A stretch of 36,420 bases of DNA. Origin: Jeotgalibacillus sp. R-1-5s-1. Its GTDB lineage: Bacteria > Bacillota > Bacilli > Bacillales > Jeotgalibacillaceae. The DNA lies in contig NZ_SORW01000020.1 in the NCBI RefSeq assembly GCF_004405105.1, positions 1 through 36,420 on the forward strand, read 5' to 3'. Below the pieces are notes generated by a model that did no database searches, had not been told where the DNA came from, and was given only the letters and a program-made list of their open reading frames with translations. The position numbers and the translations under genes are program-made. Positions within the stretch are counted from its first letter, which is position 1. The number at the start of each line of letters is the position of its first letter. Shown here in pieces: positions 1-7,744 of this stretch.

Positions 1-113
1 GGTGATGGCTGGTTGAGCAAGCAAAGCGCGCTAGGCTTCAAAAGATAAGAAGGTTTATTTAGTGTCCACTTTATTGACAGAAGACCACAGTGAAGGAATC
101 AAACAAACCAGGC

Positions 114-645
114 CGAGTGCCTGTTGGACGCGGCACCGGATGTGTGACCGCACCGAAATGTTCCGCGGCAAACAGTCTTTACAGCAAGGGACGGATCGAT
201 ACAAATGATTGCTGGAACAGGACAATAAAGATTTGAAACGAATGACCGTTGGACGCGGCACCGGATGTGTGACCGCACTGAAATGTTCCGCGTCCAACAG
301 TCTTTACAGAAAGGGACGGATCGATACAAATGATTGCTGGAACAGGACAATAAAGATTTGAAACGAATGACCGTTGGACGCGGCATTGGATGTGTCATCG
401 CACTGACCTGTTCCGCGGCAAACAGTCTTTGCAGCAAGGGACGGATCGATACAAATGATTGCTGGAACAGAACAATAAAGATTTGAAACGAGTGAATATT
501 TGATGAGAACGTTACAAAAAATGTGGTTCAGGAAGCGAACGATACAAATATTTCCTGGAACAGTACAATACATTTTTCATTCGATTGAATAATTGTCTGA
601 AGCAGTACAATAACTCACGATAACAGTACAATTCCACAATCCTCC
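114..645. repeat. 21-bp-phased repeat array C1 (gene-free)
   Basis: The 691 bases left of acpS hold no convincing gene. They contain an array whose cores CGATACAA or CAGTACAAT recur at 21-bp steps: 197, 218, 239, then 322, 343, 364, 447, 468, 489, 510, 540, 561, 582, 603 and 624. The 510 unit is 30 bp (21 plus 9). Unit ends are often GGAA or GAAA. Bases between cores are largely unrelated in the right half. I see no terminator for acpS here. Frames on either strand are open only by chance, because the larger 125-bp period is not a multiple of three. Confidence 0.85.
124..490. repeat. Three 125-bp tandem repeats within array C1
   Basis: Near-identical copies begin at 124, 249 and 374 with TTGGACGCGG. 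The 125-bp unit corresponds to six 21-bp units minus one base (one 20-bp unit). In copy 2, TTGGACGCGG (249-258) and CCGCGTCCAA (288-297) are a perfect 10-bp inverted repeat with a 29-nt loop. Copies 1 and 3 have two mismatches in the right arm. A diverged single copy lies at about 7209-7312. Confidence 0.9.
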
Positions 646-691
646 GTCTCCACCCCGCTCCCCTCTTCCACACAAAAAAGAAGACAGCTTA

Positions 692-1060
692 CTACAAGCC
701 AGTCTCCTCTTTATTCTCAATCACGACCTGCGCAGCCGCGTATTCCTTTGTATGAGTAATGGTCACATGCACCTTGCCACAGCCGCTGTAGTGAATAAAC
801 GGCTTTCCTCTTTCATCCTTTTCAATGTAAATATCCTGAAAAGAGCACTCTTTTCCGATACCTGTTCCGAGTGCTTTGGCGAAGGCTTCTTTTGCAGCAA
901 ATCGTCCGGCCAGAAATTCGATCCGTCGTCCCCCTGTTAATTGTTCGAAACGCTGAAGCTCTTGTTGAGTCAAAACGCGGTCTGCTATTTTCGGCTGCCT
1001 GTCATATAATGCTGCGAGCCTGTTGATTTCCACGATATCTAAACCGATTCCATGAATCAT
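692..1060 (-). CDS. acpS: Holo-[acyl-carrier-protein] synthase
   Basis: AcpS transfers 4'-phosphopantetheine from CoA to a serine of apo-ACP in the cytoplasm, activating it for fatty-acid synthesis. The 122-residue product has the family's usual length. The N-terminal GIGLDIVEI carries Asp8, and the FAAKEAFAKALGTG motif carries Glu58; both are the conserved Mg-binding residues. I chose the ATG at 1060 because AAAGGTG lies six bases upstream and the family motif starts immediately. The frame is open upstream to 1177, but that extension has no family support. It is divergent from ydcA, with only 64 bp between the starts, as expected for the conserved ydbS-ydbT-ydcA-acpS neighbourhood. Confidence 0.95.
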   Translation of the reverse strand: MIHGIGLDIVEINRLAALYDRQPKIADRVLTQQELQRFEQLTGGRRIEFLAGRFAAKEAFAKALGTGIGKECSFQDIYIEKDERGKPFIHYSGCGKVHVTITHTKEYAAAQVVIENKEETGL

Positions 1061-1124
1061 CTTGTCACCTTTTTCGTATAAAATCCTGTATGATAAAAAG
1101 ACACCGATCACAGGGAGGATTTTA

Positions 1125-1721
1125 ATGTTTTCTCGTAATGAAAGTCTATCACAGTTTATCAGGTTATATCCTGTCATTTCATTTCTGGTGGCGGCAAATC
1201 TGCTGATTCATATTGCCACGCAAATCCCCGGGGAAATCGGCTTTACGACATTTTGGACACTTGCGGGTGTGAACGGTCTGATTGCACAGGGTGAGTACTG
1301 GCGGTTGATTTCGTCTGTGTTTGTCCACGCAGACTGGTGGCATCTGATTTTTAATATGTTTGCTCTGATTATTTTCTCTCCGGCTCTTGAGCGGATGATT
1401 GGCTCTTTCCAGTATGCGATCGTGTATACATTGGCAGGGCTGATCGCGAGTACGATGACCTTTGTTTTTCAGGGTCCGGCTTATACATCTGTCGGGGCCA
1501 GCGGAGCGATTTTTGGCGTGTTTGGCTTATACGCAGCGATTTATTTTATTTACCGCGAACGGGCGCCGATGGAAATCCGACAGGTCATGCTGCCGCTGAT
1601 TATTATCAGTGTGATCATGACGTTTTTCGGAAGCAATATTAATGTTATCGCGCATTTAGGCGGACTCGCAGCCGGCTTTTTTATCGGAATGTTTATTTTC
1701 CAGTCTAAAAAGAGAACATAG
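1125..1721 (+). CDS. ydcA: Rhomboid family intramembrane serine protease
   Basis: A 198-residue membrane protein of the rhomboid family, which cleaves transmembrane segments inside the bilayer. The HADWWHLIFNMFAL stretch (residues 68-81), the catalytic Ser126 in GASGAIFG and His177 in AHLGG form the expected rhomboid signature, with about six membrane helices. Start choice: GGGAGG at 1113-1118 stands six bases before the ATG at 1125; an earlier in-frame ATG at 1062 has no ribosome site and overlaps the promoter space shared with acpS. The substrate is unknown. It converges with ydbT onto a shared terminator. Confidence 0.9.
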   Translation: MFSRNESLSQFIRLYPVISFLVAANLLIHIATQIPGEIGFTTFWTLAGVNGLIAQGEYWRLISSVFVHADWWHLIFNMFALIIFSPALERMIGSFQYAIVYTLAGLIASTMTFVFQGPAYTSVGASGAIFGVFGLYAAIYFIYRERAPMEIRQVMLPLIIISVIMTFFGSNINVIAHLGGLAAGFFIGMFIFQSKKRT

Positions 1722-1753
1722 AAAACGGGTATCCCTGAGGATACCCGTTTTTT
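1722..1753. terminator. Bidirectional terminator between ydcA and ydbT
   Basis: Thirteen-base perfect stem (AAAACGGGTATCC with its complement), four-base loop and T-tracts on both strands. It directly follows the ydcA stop and overlaps the ydbT stop codon. Confidence 0.92.
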
Positions 1754-3263
1754 ATGTCTCCAATTCCCCAATGATTTCCCTTGCCTCCGGATTTGAAACA
1801 GCTTCCGGGCGATACCAGTCCATCATCGTCTCTACATCTTTTTTATCCAAATGCTCTACGCTTGTGGAGCTTCCTCCAATAGCGGATTTAATGGTTGCTG
1901 TGATCGTGGCAACCCGACCTTTGCGCTGGAAGTAGGTTTCGGTCCATGTTACGGATTGAATACGCTTTTTCTTCATATATACAATCTGCTTACTGACTCC
2001 CCTGAACCTCATGACAAGCTGGTCTCCTGACAGGTTATAGCCTGCTGTGCGGTATTGCATCCAGCCTAGCAAAATGGATACCGGGATCAGGGTAAGTGAC
2101 AGCAATCCGATCGGGAAAAAGAACCAGGAAACCGGAATGATGACAAATAATGAAAAGAACAGCTTCCAGAAAATATAGCGGAAGATCGATCTTGATGGCG
2201 CTCCTTTAAAATCAACATTCCACTCATAGTCCGGCAGAATCTCATTCAAAATCGGAGTGGCTTCATTTTCCTTAATCATCGGCAGCAGCCTGATGGCATT
2301 TGAATCTTTTTCAAGGACCGATCCTCCCGCGCTCTCAATTGTTACGGATGTGTAGCGGAACGGTTCACGTACAATGTTCTGATCAAAGCGTATGCCCTGA
2401 ATTCTTTTTAGAGGAACGGTCGTCTGCTTTTTCTCAAGCAGCCCGCGTGTTATGACAATATCTTTATCAACAAGTCTGACGGTAAAATCAGCATAGCGCA
2501 GAAAGGTCATCGCCACTGCGATAAGCCAGGCGATTAAAAAGACGAGTACAATCAGGATGCCGGCGAGTAAAAATCCGGTTTCCACGAATTCAATCAGCTC
2601 GTTAAAAACCGTTTCATACGGAATCAATTCTCCAAATTGGGAGAGAAAGATAAGTACACCGCCGAGAACGACGCCAGCTCCACCGGAAGTCGTTGCCATG
2701 ACGATCAAGTCCTTCGGGCTCATTTTGTAAAGGACGCGGTCATCCACTTCCGGTTCTTCTGCAACCGTCAGCTCCGGATCGAGCCCTTTTTCCTTCAGCT
2801 TCTTTTTAGCCGCTGAAATCATGCGGTTTAATTCATTCGCTTCTTCCTTCGTGATCGCAGTGAGAACTGCTTCTGAATCCAGGTCGGAGGAGGATCCGGC
2901 TGTTTCCACTTTTATTTTCACTAACTTGAATGGACGGTGAAGAATGCCTTCTGAATAGTTCAGACTTTGAATCCGTTCGAAGTGAATGTAACGCTTTTTC
3001 TTCACAAATAAGCCCTGTTCAATGCGCAGCTCGCCTTCTTCAATCCAGTATTTAAAACGCCACCACTGAATGACACCTGAAAAAATCAGCAAGATGATCA
3101 GACCGGCTGTAATTAGAATCGGAACATAGTCGAGAATTGAGCCACTGTTTCCTGTTCCTCCATTGACGAAAAACAAAATAACGATCGGGATAATGGCTTC
3201 TTTGATAGCTTTGGCAGCATTAATAACGGTCGTAATCGGATGCAGTCTTTTTTCCTCAGACAT
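1752..3263 (-). CDS. ydbT: PH-domain membrane protein YdbT
   Basis: A 503-residue protein with three bacterial PH (DUF304/bPH2) domains, at roughly 68-160, 260-350 and 410-490, each preceded by paired hydrophobic helices (about 23-68, 187-250 and 365-405). The length fits B. subtilis YdbT (about 490). In B. subtilis, ydbST belong to the SigW regulon and protect against antimicrobial peptides made by other bacilli; the molecular mechanism is not known to me. The start ATG lies inside the last codons of ydbS (8-base overlap), which implies translational coupling. Identification rests on the domain pattern plus conserved neighbours. Confidence 0.88.
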   Translation of the reverse strand: MSEEKRLHPITTVINAAKAIKEAIIPIVILFFVNGGTGNSGSILDYVPILITAGLIILLIFSGVIQWWRFKYWIEEGELRIEQGLFVKKKRYIHFERIQSLNYSEGILHRPFKLVKIKVETAGSSSDLDSEAVLTAITKEEANELNRMISAAKKKLKEKGLDPELTVAEEPEVDDRVLYKMSPKDLIVMATTSGGAGVVLGGVLIFLSQFGELIPYETVFNELIEFVETGFLLAGILIVLVFLIAWLIAVAMTFLRYADFTVRLVDKDIVITRGLLEKKQTTVPLKRIQGIRFDQNIVREPFRYTSVTIESAGGSVLEKDSNAIRLLPMIKENEATPILNEILPDYEWNVDFKGAPSRSIFRYIFWKLFFSLFVIIPVSWFFFPIGLLSLTLIPVSILLGWMQYRTAGYNLSGDQLVMRFRGVSKQIVYMKKKRIQSVTWTETYFQRKGRVATITATIKSAIGGSSTSVEHLDKKDVETMMDWYRPEAVSNPEAREIIGELET

Positions 3264-3738
3264 CGTCTTCAGCCACCCTTGCCAGTGCCGAAATGGAATC
3301 TCTCAAAGCATCGGCTTCATCAATATCGAGCGCTGGAATCTGATGGAGTGTGGCAGCTGTTGAAATGGAGATCGTTGCAAGCCGGTATTTACGTAGGATC
3401 GGCCCCTGCTCCGTATCAACGTGCTGTACCCGGACCATCGGCACAAGCGTACGCTTCACAATAAAGATGCCGTGCTGTAATTCAATTTCCTCTTCTCTTA
3501 CTTCATAACGCCATCTGCGCCACTTAAGCGTTGGAAATACATAAACAAATAAAATAATTTCTAAAATCGGAACAACTACTCCGCCCACAATAAACCAGAC
3601 AGACCAGTCAAATAAAACAGCGAGCGTGATCACACCTGCTGCAATGATCGTCGTGATAATGGCAGAAATCCATCCGTAAAGCTTCCAGACAGTCAATGCC
3701 CGTTCGGAAATTCTCATCTTTGGTTCATTACTTCCCAT
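3256..3738 (-). CDS. ydbS: PH-domain membrane protein YdbS
   Basis: A 160-residue partner of YdbT with two adjacent N-terminal membrane helices (about residues 18-70) followed by one bPH2 domain containing the typical WRRWRYEVREEEIELQHG and LVPMVRVQHVDTEQGP stretches. The start ATG is preceded by GGGGAG at six bases. It is the first gene of a two-gene unit, behind an ECF-type promoter at 3779-3805. Like YdbT, it probably acts in the cytoplasmic membrane in intrinsic resistance to envelope-active peptides, by analogy with B. subtilis. Confidence 0.88.
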   Translation of the reverse strand: MGSNEPKMRISERALTVWKLYGWISAIITTIIAAGVITLAVLFDWSVWFIVGGVVVPILEIILFVYVFPTLKWRRWRYEVREEEIELQHGIFIVKRTLVPMVRVQHVDTEQGPILRKYRLATISISTAATLHQIPALDIDEADALRDSISALARVAEDDV

Positions 3739-3778
3739 AACGTTCTCCCCATTCTGTTGTCTTACTCATACTGTACCA

Positions 3779-3805
3779 TACGTTTCATCACCCTTATACG
3801 TTTCA
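3779..3805 (-). promoter_or_regulatory. ECF (SigW-type) promoter of ydbST
   Basis: Reading the minus strand, TGAAAC (3805-3800) is followed after 17 bases by CGTA (3782-3779), about 40 bases before the ydbS ATG. This is the SigW consensus pair TGAAAC/CGTA; 17 bases is one longer than the most common 16. It fits the known SigW control of ydbST in B. subtilis. Confidence 0.6.
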
Positions 3806-3936
3806 ATAACCGGACATTCTTTTTTCAATGTTTCTTTCAAGTTTTTGAAAAATGCGCAGAAATTTTTTCAAAAATAAGAAACCTTTTCATGGAAAATAAT
3901 GTACAATAGGAAAGGATTATTCAAGGAGGAAAAGAT

Positions 3937-4488
3937 ATGAATCGTGAATTTGCAGAAGGAAATATGGTTTGGATTGTACTCGGAGTGATCACACTCTTAT
4001 TAGGAGCTGTGCTCGCATTCGTGGCACCTAATCTGATGCACTACATGTTGTTTACATACGGTGATTCTATATTGGTGCAGACGCCTAATATCTCAAACGT
4101 ACTGTTTGCTGTCTTTGTCGTATTATTATCTTTATTTTTCTTCATGATGTATAAAGAAAGTAAAAAAATTAAGCTGACAGGTGCCGCATTGCTGCTGATC
4201 TCTATTGTCTTTCTTGCGGTCAGCATGACAAACTATACTGTCGTGCGTGAGGCAGCCATTTTCCACAGCGATGTACTCTCGATCACGAGTGAAAAATATG
4301 AGTGGACAGATGTAGAGGATGCAACACTGCTAAAAATGAATGATGATATTCCTTACAATTCACTCGTTCTTAAGATGAATGATGGAACAGAGCTTGAATT
4401 GAAGCAGGGTGAATTTGATTTTCAAAAGAATAAAATCGAAAGCATGCTGCTGTCAGTCGGTGTTGAATATCAGCTGACAGACCGCTAA
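3937..4488 (+). CDS. Unknown membrane protein, three helices plus C-terminal domain
   Basis: I do not recognise this 183-residue protein. It has hydrophobic helices at about residues 10-35, 50-70 and 78-98, then a polar C-terminal half with beta-rich character (SEKYEWTDVEDATLL, SLVLKMNDGTELEL). Tail features of this kind are seen in small PH-like domains of other membrane proteins, but I cannot assign a family. AAGGAGG stands before the ATG at good spacing, and TACAAT at 3902-3907 is a possible -10 element. It is transcribed away from ydbS and converges with cshA on a shared terminator. A role near YdbST in the envelope is only a guess from position. Confidence 0.8.
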   Translation: MNREFAEGNMVWIVLGVITLLLGAVLAFVAPNLMHYMLFTYGDSILVQTPNISNVLFAVFVVLLSLFFFMMYKESKKIKLTGAALLLISIVFLAVSMTNYTVVREAAIFHSDVLSITSEKYEWTDVEDATLLKMNDDIPYNSLVLKMNDGTELELKQGEFDFQKNKIESMLLSVGVEYQLTDR

Positions 4489-4492
4489 ACAA

Positions 4493-4529
4493 AAAAATCG
4501 CTGTGCACATGATGTGCACAGCGATTTTT
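4493..4529. terminator. Bidirectional terminator between 3937 gene and cshA
   Basis: A perfect 18-base inverted repeat (AAAAATCGCTGTGCACAT and its complement) around a single central G, flanked by A- and T-runs, lies between the two convergent stops. Confidence 0.93.
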
Positions 4530-4536
4530 CTATTTA

Positions 4537-6012
4537 TTACTGACCTTCACGAGTCGTACGGCGTGGCTGACGCTGACGGCTGTTGTAAGGTTTGCCGCCT
4601 CCGCCTGATTTACCGCCACGGTTACCACCGCGCGCGCCAAACTTTTTATCGTCTGAACGGAAAGGCTTTTTCTTTTTAGATGCAAGTGGCTTTTCTGGAG
4701 TGATATCCACTGGCGTTTCGTCCGGCTCTTTAGTCAGGATTTTCAGAGCAGCAGCGATTAGATCAAGTGGCTCTTCTCCATCGTTTAATAGCTCACGTGC
4801 AAGTACCTTGTACTCTTCAAGGTTGTTTTTCTTAAGCGTTGTTTTCAGCTCGTCGATCGCTGCACGCTGAAGTCCTTCAAGTGCTTCTGAAGTACTTGGC
4901 GGATGCATTTGAGACATTTTCTTTTTCGTCGTCTGTTCTACCACACGAAGGTAGTTCATTTCACGAGGTGTTACGAATGTCATTGCCATACCTGTTCTTC
5001 CTGCACGGCCTGTACGTCCAATACGGTGAACGTAGCTTTCAGGATCCTGAGGAATATCGTAGTTGTAAACGTGTGTAACGCCTGAGATATCAAGTCCGCG
5101 GGCAGCTACGTCTGTTGCAACTAGTACATCAATGCGGCCTTCTTTAAACTTCTTCAGTACGCTCATACGTTTCGCCTGAGTCAGGTCACCGTGAATTCCT
5201 TCAGCCATATAGCCGCGGATTTCAAGAGCACGTGCAAGCTCATCAACACGGCGCTTTGTACGTCCGAATACGATCGCAAGCTCAGGTGACTGAACGTTTA
5301 GAAGACGTGATAGTACGTCAAACTTTTCACGCTCATGTGCTTTTACGAAGAACTGCTCGATGTTTTCAACCGTCATTTCCTTCGCTTTCACTTTTACTGT
5401 TTCCGGCTCTGTCATGAAACGCTCAGCAATCTTACGGATTGGCGCTGGCATTGTTGCAGAGAATAAAAGTGTCTGGCGTGTTTCAGGAAGGTTTTTCAGG
5501 ATTGATTCGATATCATCGATGAATCCCATGTTCAGCATTTCATCCGCTTCATCAAGTACAAGCGTCTGTACTTCGTCAAGCTTAAGCGTACGGCGGTTAA
5601 TGTGGTCAAGAAGACGCCCCGGCGTACCAACGATGATGTGAGGACGCTTCTTCATTGCGCGGATCTGGCGCTGAATGTCCTGACCTCCGTATACAGAAAG
5701 AACGCGAACGCGCTTGTCTGCACCGATTTTGTAAAGCTCTTCCGATACCTGAATCGCAAGCTCACGTGTTGGTGCAATGATCAGACCCTGAATGCTTGAA
5801 GAACGAGTGTCGATCTTCTCAAGCATCGGAATTCCGAATGCAGCTGTCTTTCCTGTACCAGTCTGTGCCTGGCCAATGATGTCCTTACCTTCTGTTGATA
5901 ATGGAATGGTACCAGCCTGAATCGGCGTAGCCTCTTCAAACCCCATACGTTTAATTGATTTTAAAATTGCTGGACTGATTGGTAAATCTGAAAAAAGTGT
6001 CAAATCCTTCAT
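4537..6012 (-). CDS. cshA: DEAD-box RNA helicase CshA
   Basis: ATP-dependent RNA helicase of 491 residues that remodels mRNA and rRNA; in B. subtilis it works with the RNA degradosome and in ribosome assembly, notably in the cold. Seen motifs: Q-motif [16 protein letters not shown] (49-56), PTRELA, TPGRLLD, DEAD (154-157), SAT (185-187) and HRIGRTGR (329-336), followed by a Lys/Gly/Arg-rich RNA-binding tail from about 440. The ATG at 6012 is only one base from the SD AAAGGAG, so the in-frame TTG at 6003, ten bases from that SD, may be the true start (488 residues). A long structured leader precedes it. Confidence 0.95.
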   Translation of the reverse strand: MKDLTLFSDLPISPAILKSIKRMGFEEATPIQAGTIPLSTEGKDIIGQAQTGTGKTAAFGIPMLEKIDTRSSSIQGLIIAPTRELAIQVSEELYKIGADKRVRVLSVYGGQDIQRQIRAMKKRPHIIVGTPGRLLDHINRRTLKLDEVQTLVLDEADEMLNMGFIDDIESILKNLPETRQTLLFSATMPAPIRKIAERFMTEPETVKVKAKEMTVENIEQFFVKAHEREKFDVLSRLLNVQSPELAIVFGRTKRRVDELARALEIRGYMAEGIHGDLTQAKRMSVLKKFKEGRIDVLVATDVAARGLDISGVTHVYNYDIPQDPESYVHRIGRTGRAGRTGMAMTFVTPREMNYLRVVEQTTKKKMSQMHPPSTSEALEGLQRAAIDELKTTLKKNNLEEYKVLARELLNDGEEPLDLIAAALKILTKEPDETPVDITPEKPLASKKKKPFRSDDKKFGARGGNRGGKSGGGGKPYNSRQRQPRRTTREGQ

Positions 6013-6313
6013 ACTCCTTTTTTGTTTAAATCATCTAACCTTCATACATAAAGCCAAGATCGCTCAGAAGACTGCGACTGCTTTTTGATCGTTGTCCTGT
6101 AACGTATTAAATAAGGGGCACTTCTTCCCCAAAAAGAAAACTCGGTCATAGGCCGAGTGCGTCAGAGATGCCAATTTTTTAATTGGTCTTTCATGTTGGA
6201 CAACCAACAAAATATACACGGATGCTGTATGTCTCAGATGGACAAACGGTTGATTCAGCAGGACTGAAGCACCGTGTATTCAGAAATATATATCACACTC
6301 TTCTTAATCGTAA
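6013..6313 (-). promoter_or_regulatory. Long structured 5' leader of cshA with possible promoter
   Basis: The 367 bases between cshA and the esterase hold no gene. On the minus strand a weak promoter is possible (TTACGA at 6313-6308, 17 bases, TATATT at 6290-6285), giving a leader of about 265 nt. It contains several hairpins: TGTTGG/CCAACA near 6194-6209, CCAAT/ATTGG near 6171-6185, a terminator-like hairpin at 6130-6158 and GGGG/CCCC at 6115-6130. Long leaders are usual for cold-responsive helicase genes, but the promoter is uncertain. Confidence 0.4.
6130..6158 (-). terminator. Terminator-like hairpin upstream of cshA
   Basis: Minus strand: ACTCGG, seven-base loop, CCGAGT, then TTTTCTTTTT. 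It is either the distant terminator of the esterase gene or an attenuator inside the cshA leader. The six-base stem is modest. Confidence 0.5.
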
Positions 6314-6379
6314 GAGAGCTTAATGTTTAAGTTCAGCAGATGTCTTACGTATCTTATCACGTCTTTTTCCAAAATACAA

Positions 6380-7093
6380 TCATCCATCATCAGGATGTTC
6401 GTCCTGTTTTAAAAAGAAAGCGATCTCATGAAAAAGGTCATCACAGTCCGGCCCATAGCAGATCAGGTGTTTCGACCCTTTTGATAAATATAATTTTTTT
6501 TGATACGTTCCAACCCTGTCATAAACGAAACGGGCAGCTCTCGGTGGAACAATGCCATCCATCTGACCCTGTGCAATAAAAACAGGCACTCTGATTTTAG
6601 ATAAAAGCGGAACCATGTGTGAGGCAAGCTTTCTGAATTCCCATGCTGAGCGGATCGGGGTGTTTAACACCTTATATTTATAATGACCAAACCATTCATT
6701 TTCATGCAGGGTTCTCCGGATCGCATCCTTCATCATTCCGTTCATATCCTGAAAAATCTGCCTCGGATTAATATATAACGCAGCAGCGCTCAGCAGAACC
6801 AATTTACTGACCGGATAATGAATCGTCAGGTAAGATGCAATCAAACCACCCATCGAAAAGCCGACTACATAAACCTCATCGCAATAAAGCAGCAGGCGCT
6901 CAAGCTCCTCTTCCGCACACAGCAGCCACTCCATCGCAGTCGCCTGCCTTAAATCCAGGTGACGCCCATGCCCGGGCAGCACCGGCACCGAAATAATCCA
7001 GTCAGTATGCTCACGCAAATATCTGGCGAGTGGATTCACTTCGTAAGCACCACCTGTAAATCCATGTAAAAGCAGGCATCCTGTCTGTCCCAT
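6380..7093 (-). CDS. Alpha/beta-hydrolase, carboxylesterase (Est30-like)
   Basis: A 237-residue cytoplasmic alpha/beta-hydrolase, close in size to the Est30-type carboxylesterases of Bacillales (about 248). LLLHGFTGG (8-15) forms the oxyanion region, GFSMGG places the nucleophile Ser80, GQMDGIVPP gives Asp179 and GSKHLI gives His209, so the triad is complete. The product would hydrolyse short-chain esters or lipids; the natural substrate is unknown. The start ATG follows GGAGGGA at good spacing. It is separated from murF by 651 gene-free bases that hold repeat arrays, so it is likely transcribed on its own. Confidence 0.85.
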   Translation of the reverse strand: MGQTGCLLLHGFTGGAYEVNPLARYLREHTDWIISVPVLPGHGRHLDLRQATAMEWLLCAEEELERLLLYCDEVYVVGFSMGGLIASYLTIHYPVSKLVLLSAAALYINPRQIFQDMNGMMKDAIRRTLHENEWFGHYKYKVLNTPIRSAWEFRKLASHMVPLLSKIRVPVFIAQGQMDGIVPPRAARFVYDRVGTYQKKLYLSKGSKHLICYGPDCDDLFHEIAFFLKQDEHPDDG

Positions 7094-7208
7094 CGTCTTC
7101 CCTCCGTTAAATGTCTGTGTTGTGATTATACCCTTGAATAGGGTTGTTGAACCCCTTGAGAAAGCGTTGTATGTGGTTTGGTAAGGGTAGGGCGGCTTTA
7201 GGAGTAAG

Positions 7209-7531
7209 CAGTAAAATTAATTGTTGAAACGAGTGATTGTTGGACGCGGCATCAGATGTTTTATTTACTGGTCTCTTCCGCGTCAAACCGTCTTTATAGC
7301 AAGGGGGTGAATCGATACAAATGTTTGTTGAAACAGTACATATCCAGTTTGAAACGATACAATCCGGAGACAATTCGTTACAAAAAGTGGGGTTCGAGAG
7401 GATATCAATACATATCAATCGCGGAACAGTACATATCATTTTTCAAACGATTGAATTCATTTTCGATACGATTGATAAATCAGCCGGAACAGTACAATTA
7501 TTTAAAGTGCTATCACAATCGCCAAGAACGT
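7209..7531. repeat. 21-bp-phased repeat array C2, related to array C1
   Basis: In the gene-free stretch 7094-7744, cores of the C(G/A)(A/G)TACAAT type start at 7209, 7313, 7334, 7355, 7376, 7406, 7427, 7448, 7469, 7490 and 7511, mostly 21 bp apart. The 7376 unit is 30 bp, exactly as in array C1. A diverged copy of the 125-bp unit with the TTGGACGCGG hairpin (7240-7249 and 7278-7287, one mismatch) precedes them. Confidence 0.85.
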
Positions 7532-7569
7532 TCAGCGTGCTTATCTTCACGGGTAGGTCAAAGCTCACA

Positions 7570-7695
7570 ATTCTGCGAAAGTCGCATCAAATTCTTCGAA
7601 ACACATTAAACATTTTCCGAATCCCATTCCATATCCTGCGAAACATCGCCTGCATCCTATGAAACTCCGCCAAAATCCCGCGTAACCACCCTTAC
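7570..7695. repeat. 21-bp-phased repeat array D
   Basis: Six units begin at 7570, 7591, 7612, 7633, 7654 and 7675, exactly 21 bp apart. Each starts with a variant of AT(T/C)CTGCGAAAC, and the remaining nine bases are unrelated. The array ends just before the murF terminator. Confidence 0.87.
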
Positions 7696-7699
7696 ACAA

Positions 7700-7734
7700 C
7701 ATAAAATGGCTGAGACAAATTTCTGCCTCAGCCA
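7700..7734 (-). terminator. Terminator of murF
   Basis: Minus strand: TGGCTGAG, twelve-base loop, CTCAGCCA, then ATTTTATG; it lies about ten bases after the murF stop. Confidence 0.75.
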
Positions 7735-7744
7735 CCCTCACTTA

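Noticed and set aside
1-48. Possible C-terminal end of a plus-strand gene (frame 1 is open to a TAA at 46-48)
   Set aside because: Fifteen codons without recognisable features are too little to support a gene.
55-573. Overlapping minus-strand open frames of 80-112 codons in the repeat region
   Set aside because: They arise from the 125-bp tandem repeat; 125 is not a multiple of three, so copies fall into different frames. No ribosome sites or family motifs.
752-940. Plus-strand open frame opposite acpS
   Set aside because: Shadow of acpS; no ribosome site or family similarity.
7107-7662. Open frames on both strands over arrays C2 and D
   Set aside because: A 21-bp period keeps frames open because it is a multiple of three; no ribosome sites, and the peptides are low-complexity repeats of the DNA pattern.
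7209-7695. CRISPR array
   Set aside because: Conserved part is only 8-12 nt and imperfect, spacers are 9-13 nt, and no cas genes are present.
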